NCBI GenBank assembly: GCA_028564925.1
Contig: CM053026.1
Span: forward strand, 127,559,150 to 127,623,149
Source: Lithobates sylvaticus
Taxonomy: Eukaryota > Chordata > Amphibia > Anura > Ranidae
Direction: 5' to 3'
DNA length: 64,000 bases
In this document: one piece after another, positions 33,157 through 44,869 of the stretch
Numbering within the stretch: the first letter of the stretch is position 1
How the letters are laid out: each line of letters starts with the position of its first letter
The notes under the pieces: generated by a model
What the model was told of the DNA's origin: nothing
The model's database searches: none
The model's input: only the letters and a program-made list of their open reading frames with translations
Translations under genes and position numbers: made by a program

Positions 33157-33541
33157 TGTAACTTCAGGCTGCGTGGAGGAATTCACCTTCAAAGTTCAAA
33201 AAATAGATATTGAAATCATAGGTCCTCTCGCCTTATTTTCTATGGCAGCAGGTACTTGGAAGACGTTTTTCAATGTAAACAAATAGAGGGAGCTGTAAGT
33301 CGTTAGAAATGGAAATGGAAACCTGACTTCAGCGAATATGTAGCGATGACATTCTTGTCTATTAATATATGTTAGCATGTTATAACAAAAGTCTATGGAC
33401 GTTTCTATGGCTTAGTATTTGGCGCCATCTAGCGACCAAACACAGATAGTGGACTTAAGTGATTTTTGCTTTCACAAAGCACTGAGCTATTTGTATAAGT
33501 GACTGTTATTTACATGGGAGAATTGACATTTTTACCCAGGA
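33157..33541. other. Unassigned sequence
   Basis: No feature recognised. Confidence 0.35.
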
Positions 33542-34557
33542 TGTAGGGTGACCTACCCATGGACACCCTCTCTGACAGTGCATGCTGGGTAGGACATAAA
33601 AGGAGCCCGAGTGGCCATCTTAGGTCTCTTGAGATCGCATGGCCTGCCTGTGAGGACTTGTAAGGAGGCCTCCTGGAGGAAGTGGCCTTCAGCCATTGCG
33701 GAGCACAACCCTGCTCGATTGTGTGATTGACCTGACGGTGTCAGAGACACAGTGACCGGATTGGGAAGATTCAAAGACACTCGTTTGAGCATCGGAAGAC
33801 CGGGTCCACCTATCGGAACGGAGTGACGGAGCCAGCTCACAGAGAAGCAAGCTGCAAACACCAGACCAAAGCTACCATACAGAGCTCCGATCCAGTTGGT
33901 GAGTGGGTTGCGGCCCACAGTTTATTAACTTTTGCACCTAGTCAAACTTATATACAGGCCTTACTGGGATCCATAGTCCTACGGAAGAGGAGTATAGCAA
34001 CTGACACTAGGCAGGCATAAGGCCTATCTGCTATTGCATCTCAAGCCTTGTATCATAGTTACTGAAGCAACCCCAGGATCATCTTTGACTCAACTTTGAT
34101 TGTTTTACTTCTTGGATTACAAATTATAATAAATTATCGTTGCTAGCAGAAGACAAGAAGACTCAAGACTAAGTACTTTCAGTGAGATCTCACAAATAGT
34201 TATAAAAGTAGGGGGAGCTCCCGTGTATCTATATTGTTGATAATTGTTTTACCAAAATTCATTGTCCTGTCATTCTATGTTGGGATGACAGCACAATTAC
34301 TGTAATCACCTGTTTACCAATATATACAGTAAAATATACTTTAGTTAAGTACCCTGTTGTGTGGAGTATTGTTTTCTCCCAGCAGGTGGAGCCAGTGGAT
34401 CCTGAGAGGACAATACAGGTATATTGTGTTATATTATATTGTACTGTATTGTATTGCACCACAGCTGTGTCAAGGGGACTGAGTCAAGTTAGTTGGGTTT
34501 ACTGGCAGAGTGCAGGCCCAAATCAAACTAGCAGCTCCTTCGGGGGTCAGTGCTACA
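33542..34557 (+). mobile_element. LTR-like element with TGTAG...CTACA ends
   Basis: Begins TGTAGGGTGACC and ends AGTGCTACA. A TATA-like GGACATAAAAGGAG is near 33593, and AATAAA-type signals lie near 34125. The same terminal style is seen at 46335-47302 and 62588-63996. Flanking bases do not form a clear duplication, so the ends are tentative. Solo fossil, no coding region. Confidence 0.45.
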
Positions 34558-35745
34558 AATACAATACAATACCTGAAGATCAGAGTTGCTTGTTTAAAAG
34601 CTCCTTTATCTCTTGTTAGGAATATTTACGGTAAGTGTTAAGAATATTTTAATGTCTGTGGTCTGCACACAGGTGAACTTTAAGTGGCTCCAGTATTTAC
34701 CAACATAAAGCAAGCATGCTTTCTGCATAAGAAAGAATAATAAGAAATGGTGTTTTTACAGCATAGTCATGGTGTGTATTTTTGTGCATATGTCCATGTA
34801 TGTTACTGCACATATGCTTGTTTCTTCAAAAAGCCATGAAGGAGCTTGCAGGTGTGCAATGCAGGTCCCCTAACTGCTAACAATGATACACATCCTGATG
34901 TGGCAAGCAACATTTTTTCTGGCGATGGCACAATATACCCTGAGGATAAAGGAGATAAACAATTCAGCCAGCTTGGATACAAGAGCAAAATCTCCAATTT
35001 GTGTTATTCATGTTTTGAAAAGTCAGCCCTGGTTATTATACATGTAAATTGTCTAGTAATTCCACACATTCTGCTGAATATAGTGAAAAAACTGACATCA
35101 AGAAGTCTTTATTTGGGTCATTCAGGAGTCACCATGGTTTTGGATCACCACACTTTTCCCACAATCAAATCAATTAAAAAAACGCAAGGGTAATATTGGA
35201 TGCTGGTAGTTGTTAGAAGTAGACTGGAAGAAGCAACAGACATCTTGATGTAGGGCTGAACTTGTTTTCCAATATTATAATATCATTTTTTTGTGACTAT
35301 AATTTTCAGGATGGCAACACTGTGTACTTTTTGTGCACTTGTAAAAAGAAAGAACACAAAGTACGTTTCCAAAATGATCATAGATTTATGTGAACGCACT
35401 ATGTTCAACGTTTGATTGGTGAATTCTAATTCACAGATTGGGAGCATCTGGGGTGATGTAAAATGATATGTTGGCTCTCAAGATGTAGTTGGAGCAGATT
35501 TTAGATTTACTTGGCCTTTGAAGCATGTTCAACACGTTTGGCTAACAGTTGTAAGATTGTCTTACATCTGCTCTAGAAAAAACAGACCAGAGAAACTGCA
35601 TTTGCCCCCCTTTCAGACAAGAAAATACCAACTTGAAAAAGGTTGACCTCAGAAGTATACTATATAACCAATAAACCGATAAGATAATAAACATTAGCTT
35701 ATTTAGTTTTGTGGTATGAAAAATTAAGCATTTCGATAAAATATA
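34558..35745. other. Unassigned sequence
   Basis: About 1.2 kb with no recognised feature. A 115-codon frame at 34846-35193 has no known motif. Confidence 0.35.
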
Positions 35746-36297
35746 TCTGTCTTGAAAAAGTATTCATACCCCATGAAATATTCCACATTTTGTCATATTA
35801 CAATCAAAAGCGTAAATGTATTTTATTGGGCTTTTATGTGATATAGACCAACATAAAGTGGCACATAATTGTGAAGTGGAAGGAAAACGATAAATGGTTT
35901 CCAAAATTTTTTACAAATAAATATGTGAAAAGTGTGGCGTACATTTGTATTCAGAGTCAATACTTTATAGAACCACCACTGCAATTACAGCTACAAGTCT
36001 TTTTGGGGATGTCTCTACCAGCTTTGCACATATCGAGAGTGAAATTTTTGCCCATTCTTCTTTGCAAAATAGCTCAAGCTCCTTCAGATTGGACGGAGAG
36101 CGTCTGTGAACAGCACTTTTCAAGTCTTGCCACAGATTCTCAATTGGATTTAGATCTGGACTTTGCCTGGGCCATTCTAACACTTGAATATGCTTTGATC
36201 TAAACTATTCCATTGTAGCTCTGGCTGTATGTTTAGGGTTATTGTCCTGCTGGAAGGTGAACCTCCAACCCAGTCTCAAGTCTTTTGCAGACTCTTA

Positions 36298-36740
36298 GGC
36301 CCCTTTCACACTGGGGCGGTGAGCCGCGGTGACGGTAAAGCAGCGCTATATTTAGCGCTGCTTTACCGTCGTTTTTACCGCGGTTTTCGGCCGCTCGCGG
36401 TGCGGTTTTACCCCCCGCGAGCGGCCGAAAAAGGGTTAAACACCCCCCGCAGAGCGCCGCCGTAGCGGCGCTTTGCGGCGGTATTGCCGCGGTTTTACCG
36501 CGGTCTCCCATTCTTTTCAATGGGAAGGAGCGGTATAGGAGCGGTGAACACACCGCTCCTATCCCGCTCCAAAGATGCTGCTAGCAGGACTTTTTTTTTC
36601 ATCCTGCTAGCGCACCGCTCCAGTGTGAAAGCCCGCCGGCTTTCACACTGGAGTTAAAGGGGCAGGATTTTTTCATGCGGTGAACAGGCGCTATTTTTAG
36701 CGCTGCACCGCATGAAAAACACCCCAGTGTGAAAGGGGCC
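36298..36740. mobile_element. Harbinger-like MITE, GGCCCCTTTCACAC family (complete copy)
   Basis: TTA at 36295-36297 and 36741-36743. Ends GGCCCCTTTCACACTGGGG and its reverse complement. The interior is strongly self-complementary (CGGTAAAGCAGCGCT / AGCGCTGCTTTACCG; CCGCTCGCGG / CCGCGAGCGG). 443 bp, no gene. Its ends align with those of the autonomous Harbinger at 22101-26636 at about 15 of 21 positions. Confidence 0.85.
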
Positions 36741-37098
36741 TTATAGGTTTTCTTCAAAAATTTTCTTGAATTTAGCTCCATCCATCTTGCCATCAACTCT
36801 CACCAGCTTCCCTGTCCCTGCTGAAAAAAAAGCATCCCCAAAACATGTTTCACGGTGGGGATGGTGTGTTCAGGGTGATGTGTAGTGTTAGTTTTCTGCC
36901 ACACATAGCGTTTTTCTTTTAGGCCAAAAAGTTAAATTTTAGTCTCATCTGACCAGAGCACCTTTTTCCACATGTTTGCTGTGTCCCCCACATGGCTTAT
37001 CACAAACTGCAAACAGGACTTCTTATGGCTTTCTTTCAACATTGGCTTTCTTCTTACCACTCTTCCATAAAGGGCAGATTTGTGGAGTGCACAACTAA

Positions 37099-37524
37099 TG
37101 CCGCGTACACACAATCGGAATTACCGACAACAAATGTTCGATGGGAGCTTGTTGTAGGAACTTCAGACTGTGTGTAGGCTCCATCGGACATTTATTGTCC
37201 GAATTTCCGACAACAAAAATTTGAGAGCTGGTTCTCAAATTTTCCGACAACAAAATCCGTTGTCGGAAATTCCAATCGTGTGTACACAATTCCGACGCAC
37301 AAAATTCAACGTATACTCAGAATCAAGCAGAAGAGCCACACTGGCTACTGAACTTAATTTTTCTCGGCTCGTCGTTCGTGTTGAACGTCACTGCGTTCTT
37401 GACGTTCGGAAATTTCCGACAACATTTGTGTGACCTTGTGTATGCAAGACAAGTTTGAGCCAACATTCGTCGGAAATAAATCCAGGATTTTGTTGTTGGA
37501 ATGTCCGATTGTGTGTACGCGGCA
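37099..37524. mobile_element. Harbinger-like MITE, TGCCGCGTACACAC family (copy 3, complete)
   Basis: TAA at 37096-37098 and 37525-37527. Ends TGCCGCGTACACACAATCGG and its reverse complement. 426 bp; the best reference copy in the window. The TAA target and short ends suggest PIF/Harbinger-type mobilisation; no autonomous partner with these ends is present here. Confidence 0.85.
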
Positions 37525-38007
37525 TAATAGTTGTCCTTTGGACAGATTATCCCACCTGAGCTGTGAAACTTCTTGCCCGGCCTGTCAGTTTAGGTGGACG
37601 GCCATGTCTTGGTAGATTTGCAGTTGTGCCATACTCTTTCCATTTTCGGATGGTGGATTGAACAGTGCTCCATGAGATGTTCAAAGCTTGGGATATTTTT
37701 TTATAATCTGCTTTAAACTTCTCCACAACTTTATCCCTGACCTGTCTGGTGTGTTCCTTGGCCTTCATGATGCTGTTTGTTATCTAAGGTTCTCTAACAA
37801 ACCTCTGAGGACAGCTTTATTTATACTGAGATTAAATTACACACATGGGGACTCTATTTACTAATTAGGTAACTTCTGAAGGCAATTGGTTCCACTAGAT
37901 TTTAGTTAGGGGTATCCGAGTAAAGGGGGGCTGAATACAAATGCACACCACACTTTTCAGATATTTTTTTGAAAACCATTTATCATTTCCTTCTGCTACA
38001 CAATTAT

Positions 38008-39183
38008 CCACTTGCCGACCGCCTCCTGTACATATACATCGGCACTTTGAAGAGGGATATCTCGGTAATGGCAGCAGCTGCTGCCACAACCGAGATATCC
38101 ATCTTTACAGGAGGTGGTTCTGTTTACGATAATGGTGGTCTCTGTGGCAGGTTTGCCGCAAGATTACCGTTATCGACGGCAGGAGAGGTGCCACCCCCCT
38201 CCCGCGCCTTCCGCCACTTACCGGAGCCGTCGGAAGCGACGGAGGCGATCGGGTACTGCAGTGTGATGGTATGGAGACGAGTAAGGCTAAGATGGCCCCC
38301 ACTCGTCTCTATACCATAGGAGGGCGGAAGCAACGTCAAAACGTCACTTCCGCCCATACGTCTTAAAGGAACATTTTTTTCAATGTCATTTTTTTTAATG
38401 AAATTTTTATTTTATTTATTTTTTATTGCATTTAAGTCCAAATATGAGATCTGAGGACTTTCTGACCCCAGATCTCATATTTAAGAGGACCTGTCATGCT
38501 TTTTAGGGATGTTTACATTCCTTGTAATAGGAATAAAAGTGATCATTTTTTTTAAAGCAGTGTAAAAATGAATAAATTCAAGTAAAATAAATAAGAAAAA
38601 AAAATATATATTTTTTTAAAACACCCCGTCCCGACGAGCTCGCGCGCAGAAGCGAACGCATACGTGAGTAGTGCCTGCATATGAAAACGGTAGTCAAACC
38701 ACACATGTGAGGTATCGCCGCAATCGGTAGAGCAAGAACAATAATTCTAGCCATAGACCTCCTCTGTAACTCAAAAGATGCAACCTGTAGAATTTTTTAA
38801 ATGTCACTTATGGAGATTTTTGAGGGTAAAAGTTTGACGCCATTCCACGTGCGGGTGCAATTTTGAAGCATGACATGTTGGGTATCAATTTACTCGGCGT
38901 AACATTATCTTTCACAATATTAAAAAAAATTGGGCTAATTTTATTGCTGTCTTATTTTTTTATTCAAAAAAGTGATTTTTTTTTCAAAAAAAGTGCGCTT
39001 GTAAGACCGCTGCTCAAATACGGTGTGAAAAAAAGTATTGCAATGACCGCCATTTTATACTCTAGGGTGTTAGAAAAAAAAACAACATATAATGTTTGGG
39101 GGTTCTAAGTAATTTTCTAGCAAAAAAAACAGTTTTAAACATGAAAACACAGAGTCTGAAAAACAGGCTTGGGCCTTAAGTGG
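38008..39183. mobile_element. TTAA-type element, CCACTT family (copy 1)
   Basis: Left TTAT (38004-38007, a changed TTAA) then CCACTTGCCGACC; right CTTAAGTGG then TTAA (39184-39187). Inserted in the Tc1 arm between ACACAATTAT and GTGCCACTTTG. 1176 bp, no transposase; a short hairpin of GATATCTCGGT / ACCGAGATATC lies at 38056-38101. Confidence 0.8.
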
Positions 39184-39307
39184 TTAAGTGCCACTTTGTG
39201 TTGGTCTATCCAATAAAATCCCAATAAAATACATTTACATTTTTGGTTTTAACGTGACAAAATGTAGACAATTTCAAGGGGTATGAGTACTTTTTCAAGG
39301 CACTGTA

Positions 39308-39423
39308 TATAAAATTAGTATCAGCCTTTTTACCACCTCTTTTTTTTCTGGTTCATACTGTTGTATAGAAAGCTTACAGGTTGTCTTATGCAGACCGAAA
39401 AATAATATATGATATATAATATA

Positions 39424-39465
<42 letters not shown>

Positions 39466-39879
39466 TAGTATATGAAGATGAATATATTATCTTTATCAAC
39501 ATAACTATAAGTTAGTATGTAGGTGGGTTGAAGTATGTGAGCCAGCAGCCAGCCCAGGCTGGGGAAAGGTTTAAGTGTTTCTTTCTTAGGTCTCTGGCTT
39601 TTGGTCCTAGCCAGCCGACCTGTGCTATACAAAAAAGGCGGGTTGTGGTGGGACAAGTGGGTTCCAGCATCACCTGTGAGTGCAGTCGTTCGTGCTAATG
39701 ATAAAACCTGGATTTTCCGGAGACAGCCAAGCCACGAACAATGCAGTTATGGACTTTCACCTCATGGAGGTATGCCTGGTCCACTACACTATTCTAGTCA
39801 GGATTATGGGATTATAGATAGAACTTTTTATGTAATAAATAAATAACATTCAGACACAATATCTATTTTTTAATTTTTA
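39308..39879. other. Unassigned sequence with an (AT)n run
   Basis: Includes an (AT)n microsatellite at about 39427-39462. No other feature recognised. Confidence 0.5.
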
Positions 39880-40070
39880 TTTGTTTAAATTTTTTTTAAA
39901 TGGTTGAATAGGCCGTGCCCTTTATTATAGGTTTAATAATTAAAGTAATAATCAATATTTTTTATATATAACATAACTGCTACTATGTAGCATATACACA
40001 GCTCAGCTATATATAAGCTCGAGCATACTTTAAAACAACATATTTCATTCCCCACACGCCAGGCTCTTAA

Positions 40071-40600
40071 CTAATGAGACTGGCACACCCCCCGAGCCAC
40101 AGCCAATTCAACACACGTCTGAATGTCCATATTAAATATATCTAAAGCTATATCAGACAAATGGATCATATCAGGTCTATACAGACCCGATAAACCACCT
40201 TCAAGTTCCAAATGTCTGTAAGAAAATCCATTAATCGCAGGCATAAATCTCATCAAGGACCTGTTAATACGCTTGCGAATTTTATCATTAAATTTCAAAT
40301 CTGAAGAAACTAACCAAAGTAACCGAGGAATAACCTCAGAAAAAATAAAAACAGTGTCAGGGAACATAGTATGAAAAGAACACAGATCTAACTTGATTTT
40401 AGCTAACAAACCTAAAGTATTACAATGACCAATATCATTGCCGGAAAGATGCAGAAAAACAATCTGAGGAACCGGCCATTGTTCATGAAGAAAGGACAGA
40501 GTTCCATGCAAATCAGCCCACTGCATACCTCGTTTCCCGAACCAATGTATGGCATATTTATCAGAAGGCAAACCTAGATTGGAACCATAAACTCTCCTTT
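40071..40600 (-). pseudogene. Ngaro SGNH/GDSL-type hydrolase
   Basis: Contains IVFLHLSGNDIGH (the block with the conserved Gly-Asn-Asp) and, near the end, RPDMIHLSDIALDIF, resembling the Asp-x-x-His block of SGNH esterases. Such a domain is described in Ngaro elements; its role there is not settled. Confidence 0.7.
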
Positions 40601-40717
40601 CAGCGCGTTGCTTGGCCCAAAAAACAAAGGAATGGCCGACTATCCAAACATTAAAGAAGCCATCTGAAATTAAAAAGAAAGATTAGGCCTAACATAAGAT
40701 CTAAAACTATTCGACTT

Positions 40718-41584
40718 TCATCTACCGATATGCTTAATAATAGTCTCATTAAAGCCAAGCATGGCCGCTTCCGTGGCTGCCCCTATCCTGAAAGAGTGAG
40801 ATGTAATTTTCAAATCCCCAAGGTTCAAATAAACCAAACACTTTTTCAGGACAGCCGAAAACTGGTATACCGTCACTGGTTTCCCATCCACATGAATGAG
40901 AAAATGTCGAGATAAAGCCGGCCTTAAAGTCAAATAATGCTGCAGAAGAGTAAAAACACGAGAACCCAAATTTTTTCTCAAAGTGATCCATTTGCCACGA
41001 CCCAACGGATCGGTTTTACTCTTTCGCAACAGTATCTGAACGCAATCCATCTTTACCACTACATCCTGAAACAAAACACCTGTACTGTCCCTAAGTGTAA
41101 GAGGAAGGAGTTCGGAAATTCGAAAAGCCCCAAAAAAACAAAGATAAAACGCAACTCGGAACATCACAGCCTCATAAGGGGAAAAACACACTATATCAGT
41201 AGCAACTCCAATAGAAGCCAATAAGTCGGCAGAAACAGGCAACCGAGAGTCAGGCAGTCTCATACGTTTTCGGTAGCCCTTCAAAGCAGCTTTTACAGTA
41301 AAAAATTGTAAACACGAACCGAAACCAGACAAACGAGCGAAAAATGAAACACCCGCCAAAATCTTTACAATATAAGAATACGAATAAGAATCAGAAATAA
41401 GATGGCGGAGGAAAGACAAAACCAAGCCTTCAGAGAAAGAAGCTTGTTCGAAACCTGATGACACCAAAAAAGTACTCCACAATGACCATGCTGCTGAGTA
41501 TGACGCCCACGTGGAAGGAGCTACTGAATTTTTAACCGCTTGAAAAAGAGGGTCTACACCAGGTCCCATAAATGTTGAGGGCAA
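40718..41584 (-). pseudogene. Ngaro tyrosine recombinase
   Basis: N-terminal SAM-like region (STWASYSAAWSLWSTFLV), then the catalytic core with the first arginine in GAFRISELL and the HxxR box in SHSFRIGAAT. The family inserts a circular DNA copy by recombination, without target duplication. Confidence 0.85.
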
Positions 41585-43338
41585 GAAGTGGAAAGCACAT
41601 CGGCGTCCGGAACCAATTCCTTGAACTCGGAAATCTGTAAACGGGACAAACGATCAGCTATAACATTCACGACACCCGGAACATAACGTGCCTTAAGCCA
41701 AACATTTAAAGACAAACATCTAAAAACAATCTGACGCAAGATGGTAATAACATGCAAAGACTTCGATGAAAGACAGTTAATGGCAAACACTACACCTTTA
41801 TTGTCCGAATGAAGCAAAATCCTCCTATTCTGAAAATGGGCACCCCACAACACCAACGCTACTAAAACCGGAAAAATTTCCAACAGAACAATATTGGATG
41901 TCAAACCAGACACTTTCCACCTATGAGGCCACACTTCCGCCGACCAATGACCATTCCAAAAAGCACCATAACCGCAAGAACCAGCAGCATCCGTATACAA
42001 TGCAAGCGCAGAAGCAGGGCAAAAAGGAGACTGCCAAATGGCGCGACCATTAAAATTTCTCAAAAATTCGCACCACACAATCAAATCATCTTTAATCTCT
42101 TTCGTTATCCGAACAAAATGAAAAGGGGAAGTCAAACCCGAAATGGCTCTATAAAGTCGCTTAGAAAAAACTCTACCCATGGGCAACACCCTAGCAGCAA
42201 AAGCTAGTAAACCCAATAACGACTGCAAAACTTTTAGCCTAACCTTTTCTCTAGACAGGATAAATTCCAGCAAAGTCAGCATACGAACAATTTTATCCAA
42301 TGGCAAACGGAATTCCATGGAAACCGTGTCAATCTGAATCCCAGAAAATTCAATACATGACGTAGGAGAAACAGACTTCTCCGGTGCCAAAGGAATGTCG
42401 AATTCCCTACACACAATCTTGAACAACGTAAAGAGGTATAAACAATCCGTCGAGCCTGCCTTTCCAATAAATAAAAAATCGTCGAGATAGTGAAGCAAAT
42501 TATCTGAACCAGCACGCTGACCAACCACCCATTCGACAAAAGACGAAAAAAGCTCAAAATAATGGCAAGAAAGGGAACATCCCATAGGGAGACATCGATC
42601 GAAAAAGAATTCACCTTGAAAACAAAAACCTAGAGAATTGAACGCAGCTGGAATAATCGGTAGCAATCTAAAAGCCGATTTGATGTCCGCCTTAGCTAGC
42701 AAAGCTGACCTCCCAATTTTACTAATTTTAGACAAAGCATCGTCAAAAGACGCATACTGGACAGAACAAAGAAGTGGATCGATCTCGTCATTCAAAGACC
42801 ACCCTTTCGGATAAGATAAGTGGTGTATTAACCGAAAAGTATTAGGTTCCTTTTTTGGAATAATACCTAACGGAGAAATCCTAAAAGCTGAAAATGGAGG
42901 AGTCGCAAAAGGACCAGCAATCCTACCATCAGCCAATTCCTTATCCAGCTTTTTCCGAACTTCAGCAGTATGTAAAGCAATAGAAGGCAAATTATCGACC
43001 ACTACACAGCCTGACCCCGTAAAGGATGGCAACACAAAACCATGTAGAAAACCATCATGCAAAATGAGTGCCTTCTGTTGATCTGGATACTGACGGAGCC
43101 ATGGCAACATGTTTTGAAGTTTCACTGGAGTGATTGCTTTTAAGAAAAAGCTCCTTTGAAGCATTCGAGGAAACTGTGGATAACTTCTTGAAACAGCGGG
43201 TCGCCGGGTGAGAACCTGCACAAAAATTGCATTCATGCTTGAACTTGCAAGAATTTGGCCACTTGCATTGTCCATCATTAAAATGAAAACACACACCTTT
43301 TCTGTAAGCGTTAGTAGGAGTCGCAGGCTGCTTGACAA
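41554..43338 (-). pseudogene. Ngaro reverse transcriptase and RNase H
   Basis: Reverse transcriptase with the LLHYLDDFLFIG active-site box and the LPMGCSLSC motif, then RNase H with LYTDAAGSCGYGAFW and LLHSDNKGVVFAIN. The domain order fits DIRS-group elements. It would copy the element RNA. Confidence 0.88.
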
Positions 43339-44785
43339 ATTGCTTTTGTGGCAACAAAAGATTCAGCCACAATCCGACGTCCTTCACACCCCATTTTAAT
43401 GTCTTATGCACCGACAACTTTTGCCTAAAAGATTCGTCGTATGCGAACCAAGAAAGTTTTTATAAGCCTCAAGGATAATCTCCACATGCTGAAATAACCC
43501 ACAGCATAATTCAGGCCTCTTCTCCCCTAAAACACCAGCATAAATACAGAACGCCTGCAGCCAGTTATTAAAAGACCGCGGCATATGTTTGCGCTTCTCA
43601 TCCTTAAATTCGGCTACGTCAATTCTATCACTTCTATATTCTTTAGAAGAAGGGAGCAAAGACAAAAGATCAACATAATCGCCCCTCCAAATTTTTTCTT
43701 TAATCGAAGTACCCAAGTGAAAACCCAAAGGCGACAATTCACATGCAAGAACTTCTTTTAAACAAACTTCAGGGACTTGCAGTAAAGAATTGTCAGCAGA
43801 AGGAGCCTCAGCAACAGGCGTAGCCATGGTAACTAACGTACAAACATGAGGACCCATAGCAGCCGGAGCAAGCCATACAGGGGCAACACTCGGATTTAAT
43901 GGCGTTTGAGAAGTGACATTCTTAAAATTAGAAGAGAATTGAGACATTAAATCTGACATTGAAGAAAAAAATTGTTTAAAATGTGATAACTCATTCGACT
44001 CACCCTGGGTAGTCATAACAACAGGGACGGATGCATTATTATTGTCAGCAGGCTGATCTTGCAATGCCCTCCCATCCGCAGTCACCGAACGATCATTTCC
44101 ATCTGAAACAATAGCAACCTCAGATCGATTAACATTTGACTGAAATAACAATGAACGATTTCCACATGCAACATCATTCATATTTAAAAAATTGACATCC
44201 ACAGGTTCAATATTTATTGTGTCAGTATCTATATGTAAACCAGCATAATTATGCCGTTTTTTTACCACTTTACCTCTTTTTTTTAGAGACCTGGCGGACC
44301 GGGGATTCGAACCTGCGGGGCCGCTTCAACTGTCTGTGAGAATGACGACTACTTCGTGTAGCTGCGTCATGATGTTCAGGGACGTGAGCCGAGGGCCGGA
44401 CGAAATCCGAAGCCGGAGGCGGGCCTGTAGTGACGGAGGCAGAAGGCGGGACCACAGGGGGAAACACAGCTGACGAAGGCGGACGTGCAGAGCCGGAACT
44501 GACAGGAGGAGCTCGGGAGAGCAGCCGGGTTTGGATTCCGGAACCAGAAGGGGGGCATTCCCCCATCTCAACATCCGGAACCTGAGCCATGGAGAAATGC
44601 TGGGGGAAGCCGTGTGATGCGGGCGCCAGAGGGGGAGAAGACAGAGACAGGCAGTGGCGCATCCATTCGCCACCATCATCTGCAGCAGCGCGCTCCATCA
44701 TTAAATGCAGTAAGCCTTCCATAGCAGTGTACAAGGACAAGCTTCTTCTGTAATCTTCTTTCTTCTGACAGTTGAGCTGACGCAT
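43055..44785 (-). pseudogene. Ngaro gag-like region
   Basis: Proline/serine-rich N-terminal part with a basic end, then a central part, then a Cys/His cluster (CHFNDGQCKWPNSCKFKHEC followed by CNFCAGSHPATRC) that resembles nucleic-acid-binding zinc knuckles. Structural protein of the fossil element; role inferred from position and zinc motifs. Confidence 0.7.
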
Positions 44786-44869
44786 CCTCTTTCTTTTATA
44801 GGTACCTGCTCGTGCCAGAGGATCGTTTATTGGCTAACTGTTACTACTTTCAACCTATCTCAGGTAAGT

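Larger units (their letters stand above)
35950..37768 (-). pseudogene. Tc1 transposase, broken by two MITE insertions
   Basis: The N-terminal helix-turn-helix reads MKAKEHTRQVRDKVVEKF...IRKWKEYGTTANLPRHGRP (37768-37580). The middle part has WKKVLWSDETKI, with the first catalytic aspartate region (37114-36932). The C-terminal part has [19 protein letters not shown], with the last acidic residue (36183-35965). The 426-bp MITE separates the first two parts and the 443-bp MITE the last two, so no functional protein can result. Confidence 0.88.
35746..39305 (-). mobile_element. Tc1-like transposon split by three later insertions
   Basis: The left end CTTGAAAAAGTATTCATACC (from about 35752) is mirrored at 39282-39305 (GGTATGAGTACTTTTTCAAG, then GCACTG before TA). 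Removing the elements at 36298-36740, 37099-37524 and 38008-39183, with one target copy each, leaves about 1.5 kb, the usual Tc1 size. The transposase reads on the minus strand. This is the oldest layer in the stack. Confidence 0.9.
39880..44860 (-). mobile_element. Ngaro/DIRS-type tyrosine-recombinase retroelement fossil
   Basis: Minus-strand order: gag-like region (44785-43055), reverse transcriptase plus RNase H (43338-41554), tyrosine recombinase (41584-40718) and SGNH hydrolase (about 40600-40071). The recombinase in place of an integrase, together with the hydrolase, points to Ngaro within the DIRS group. Outer limits are approximate because I could not pair the split terminal repeats. 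It looks nearly whole, with perhaps two or three breaks, and is likely fairly young. Confidence 0.88.

Noticed and set aside
34846-35193. 115-codon plus-strand gene
   Set aside because: No domain or flanking exon recognised.
44290-44312. tRNA-like B box (GGTTCGAATCC) on the minus strand
   Set aside because: It lies within the coding region of the Ngaro gag-like part, and no matching A box or cloverleaf is present upstream.
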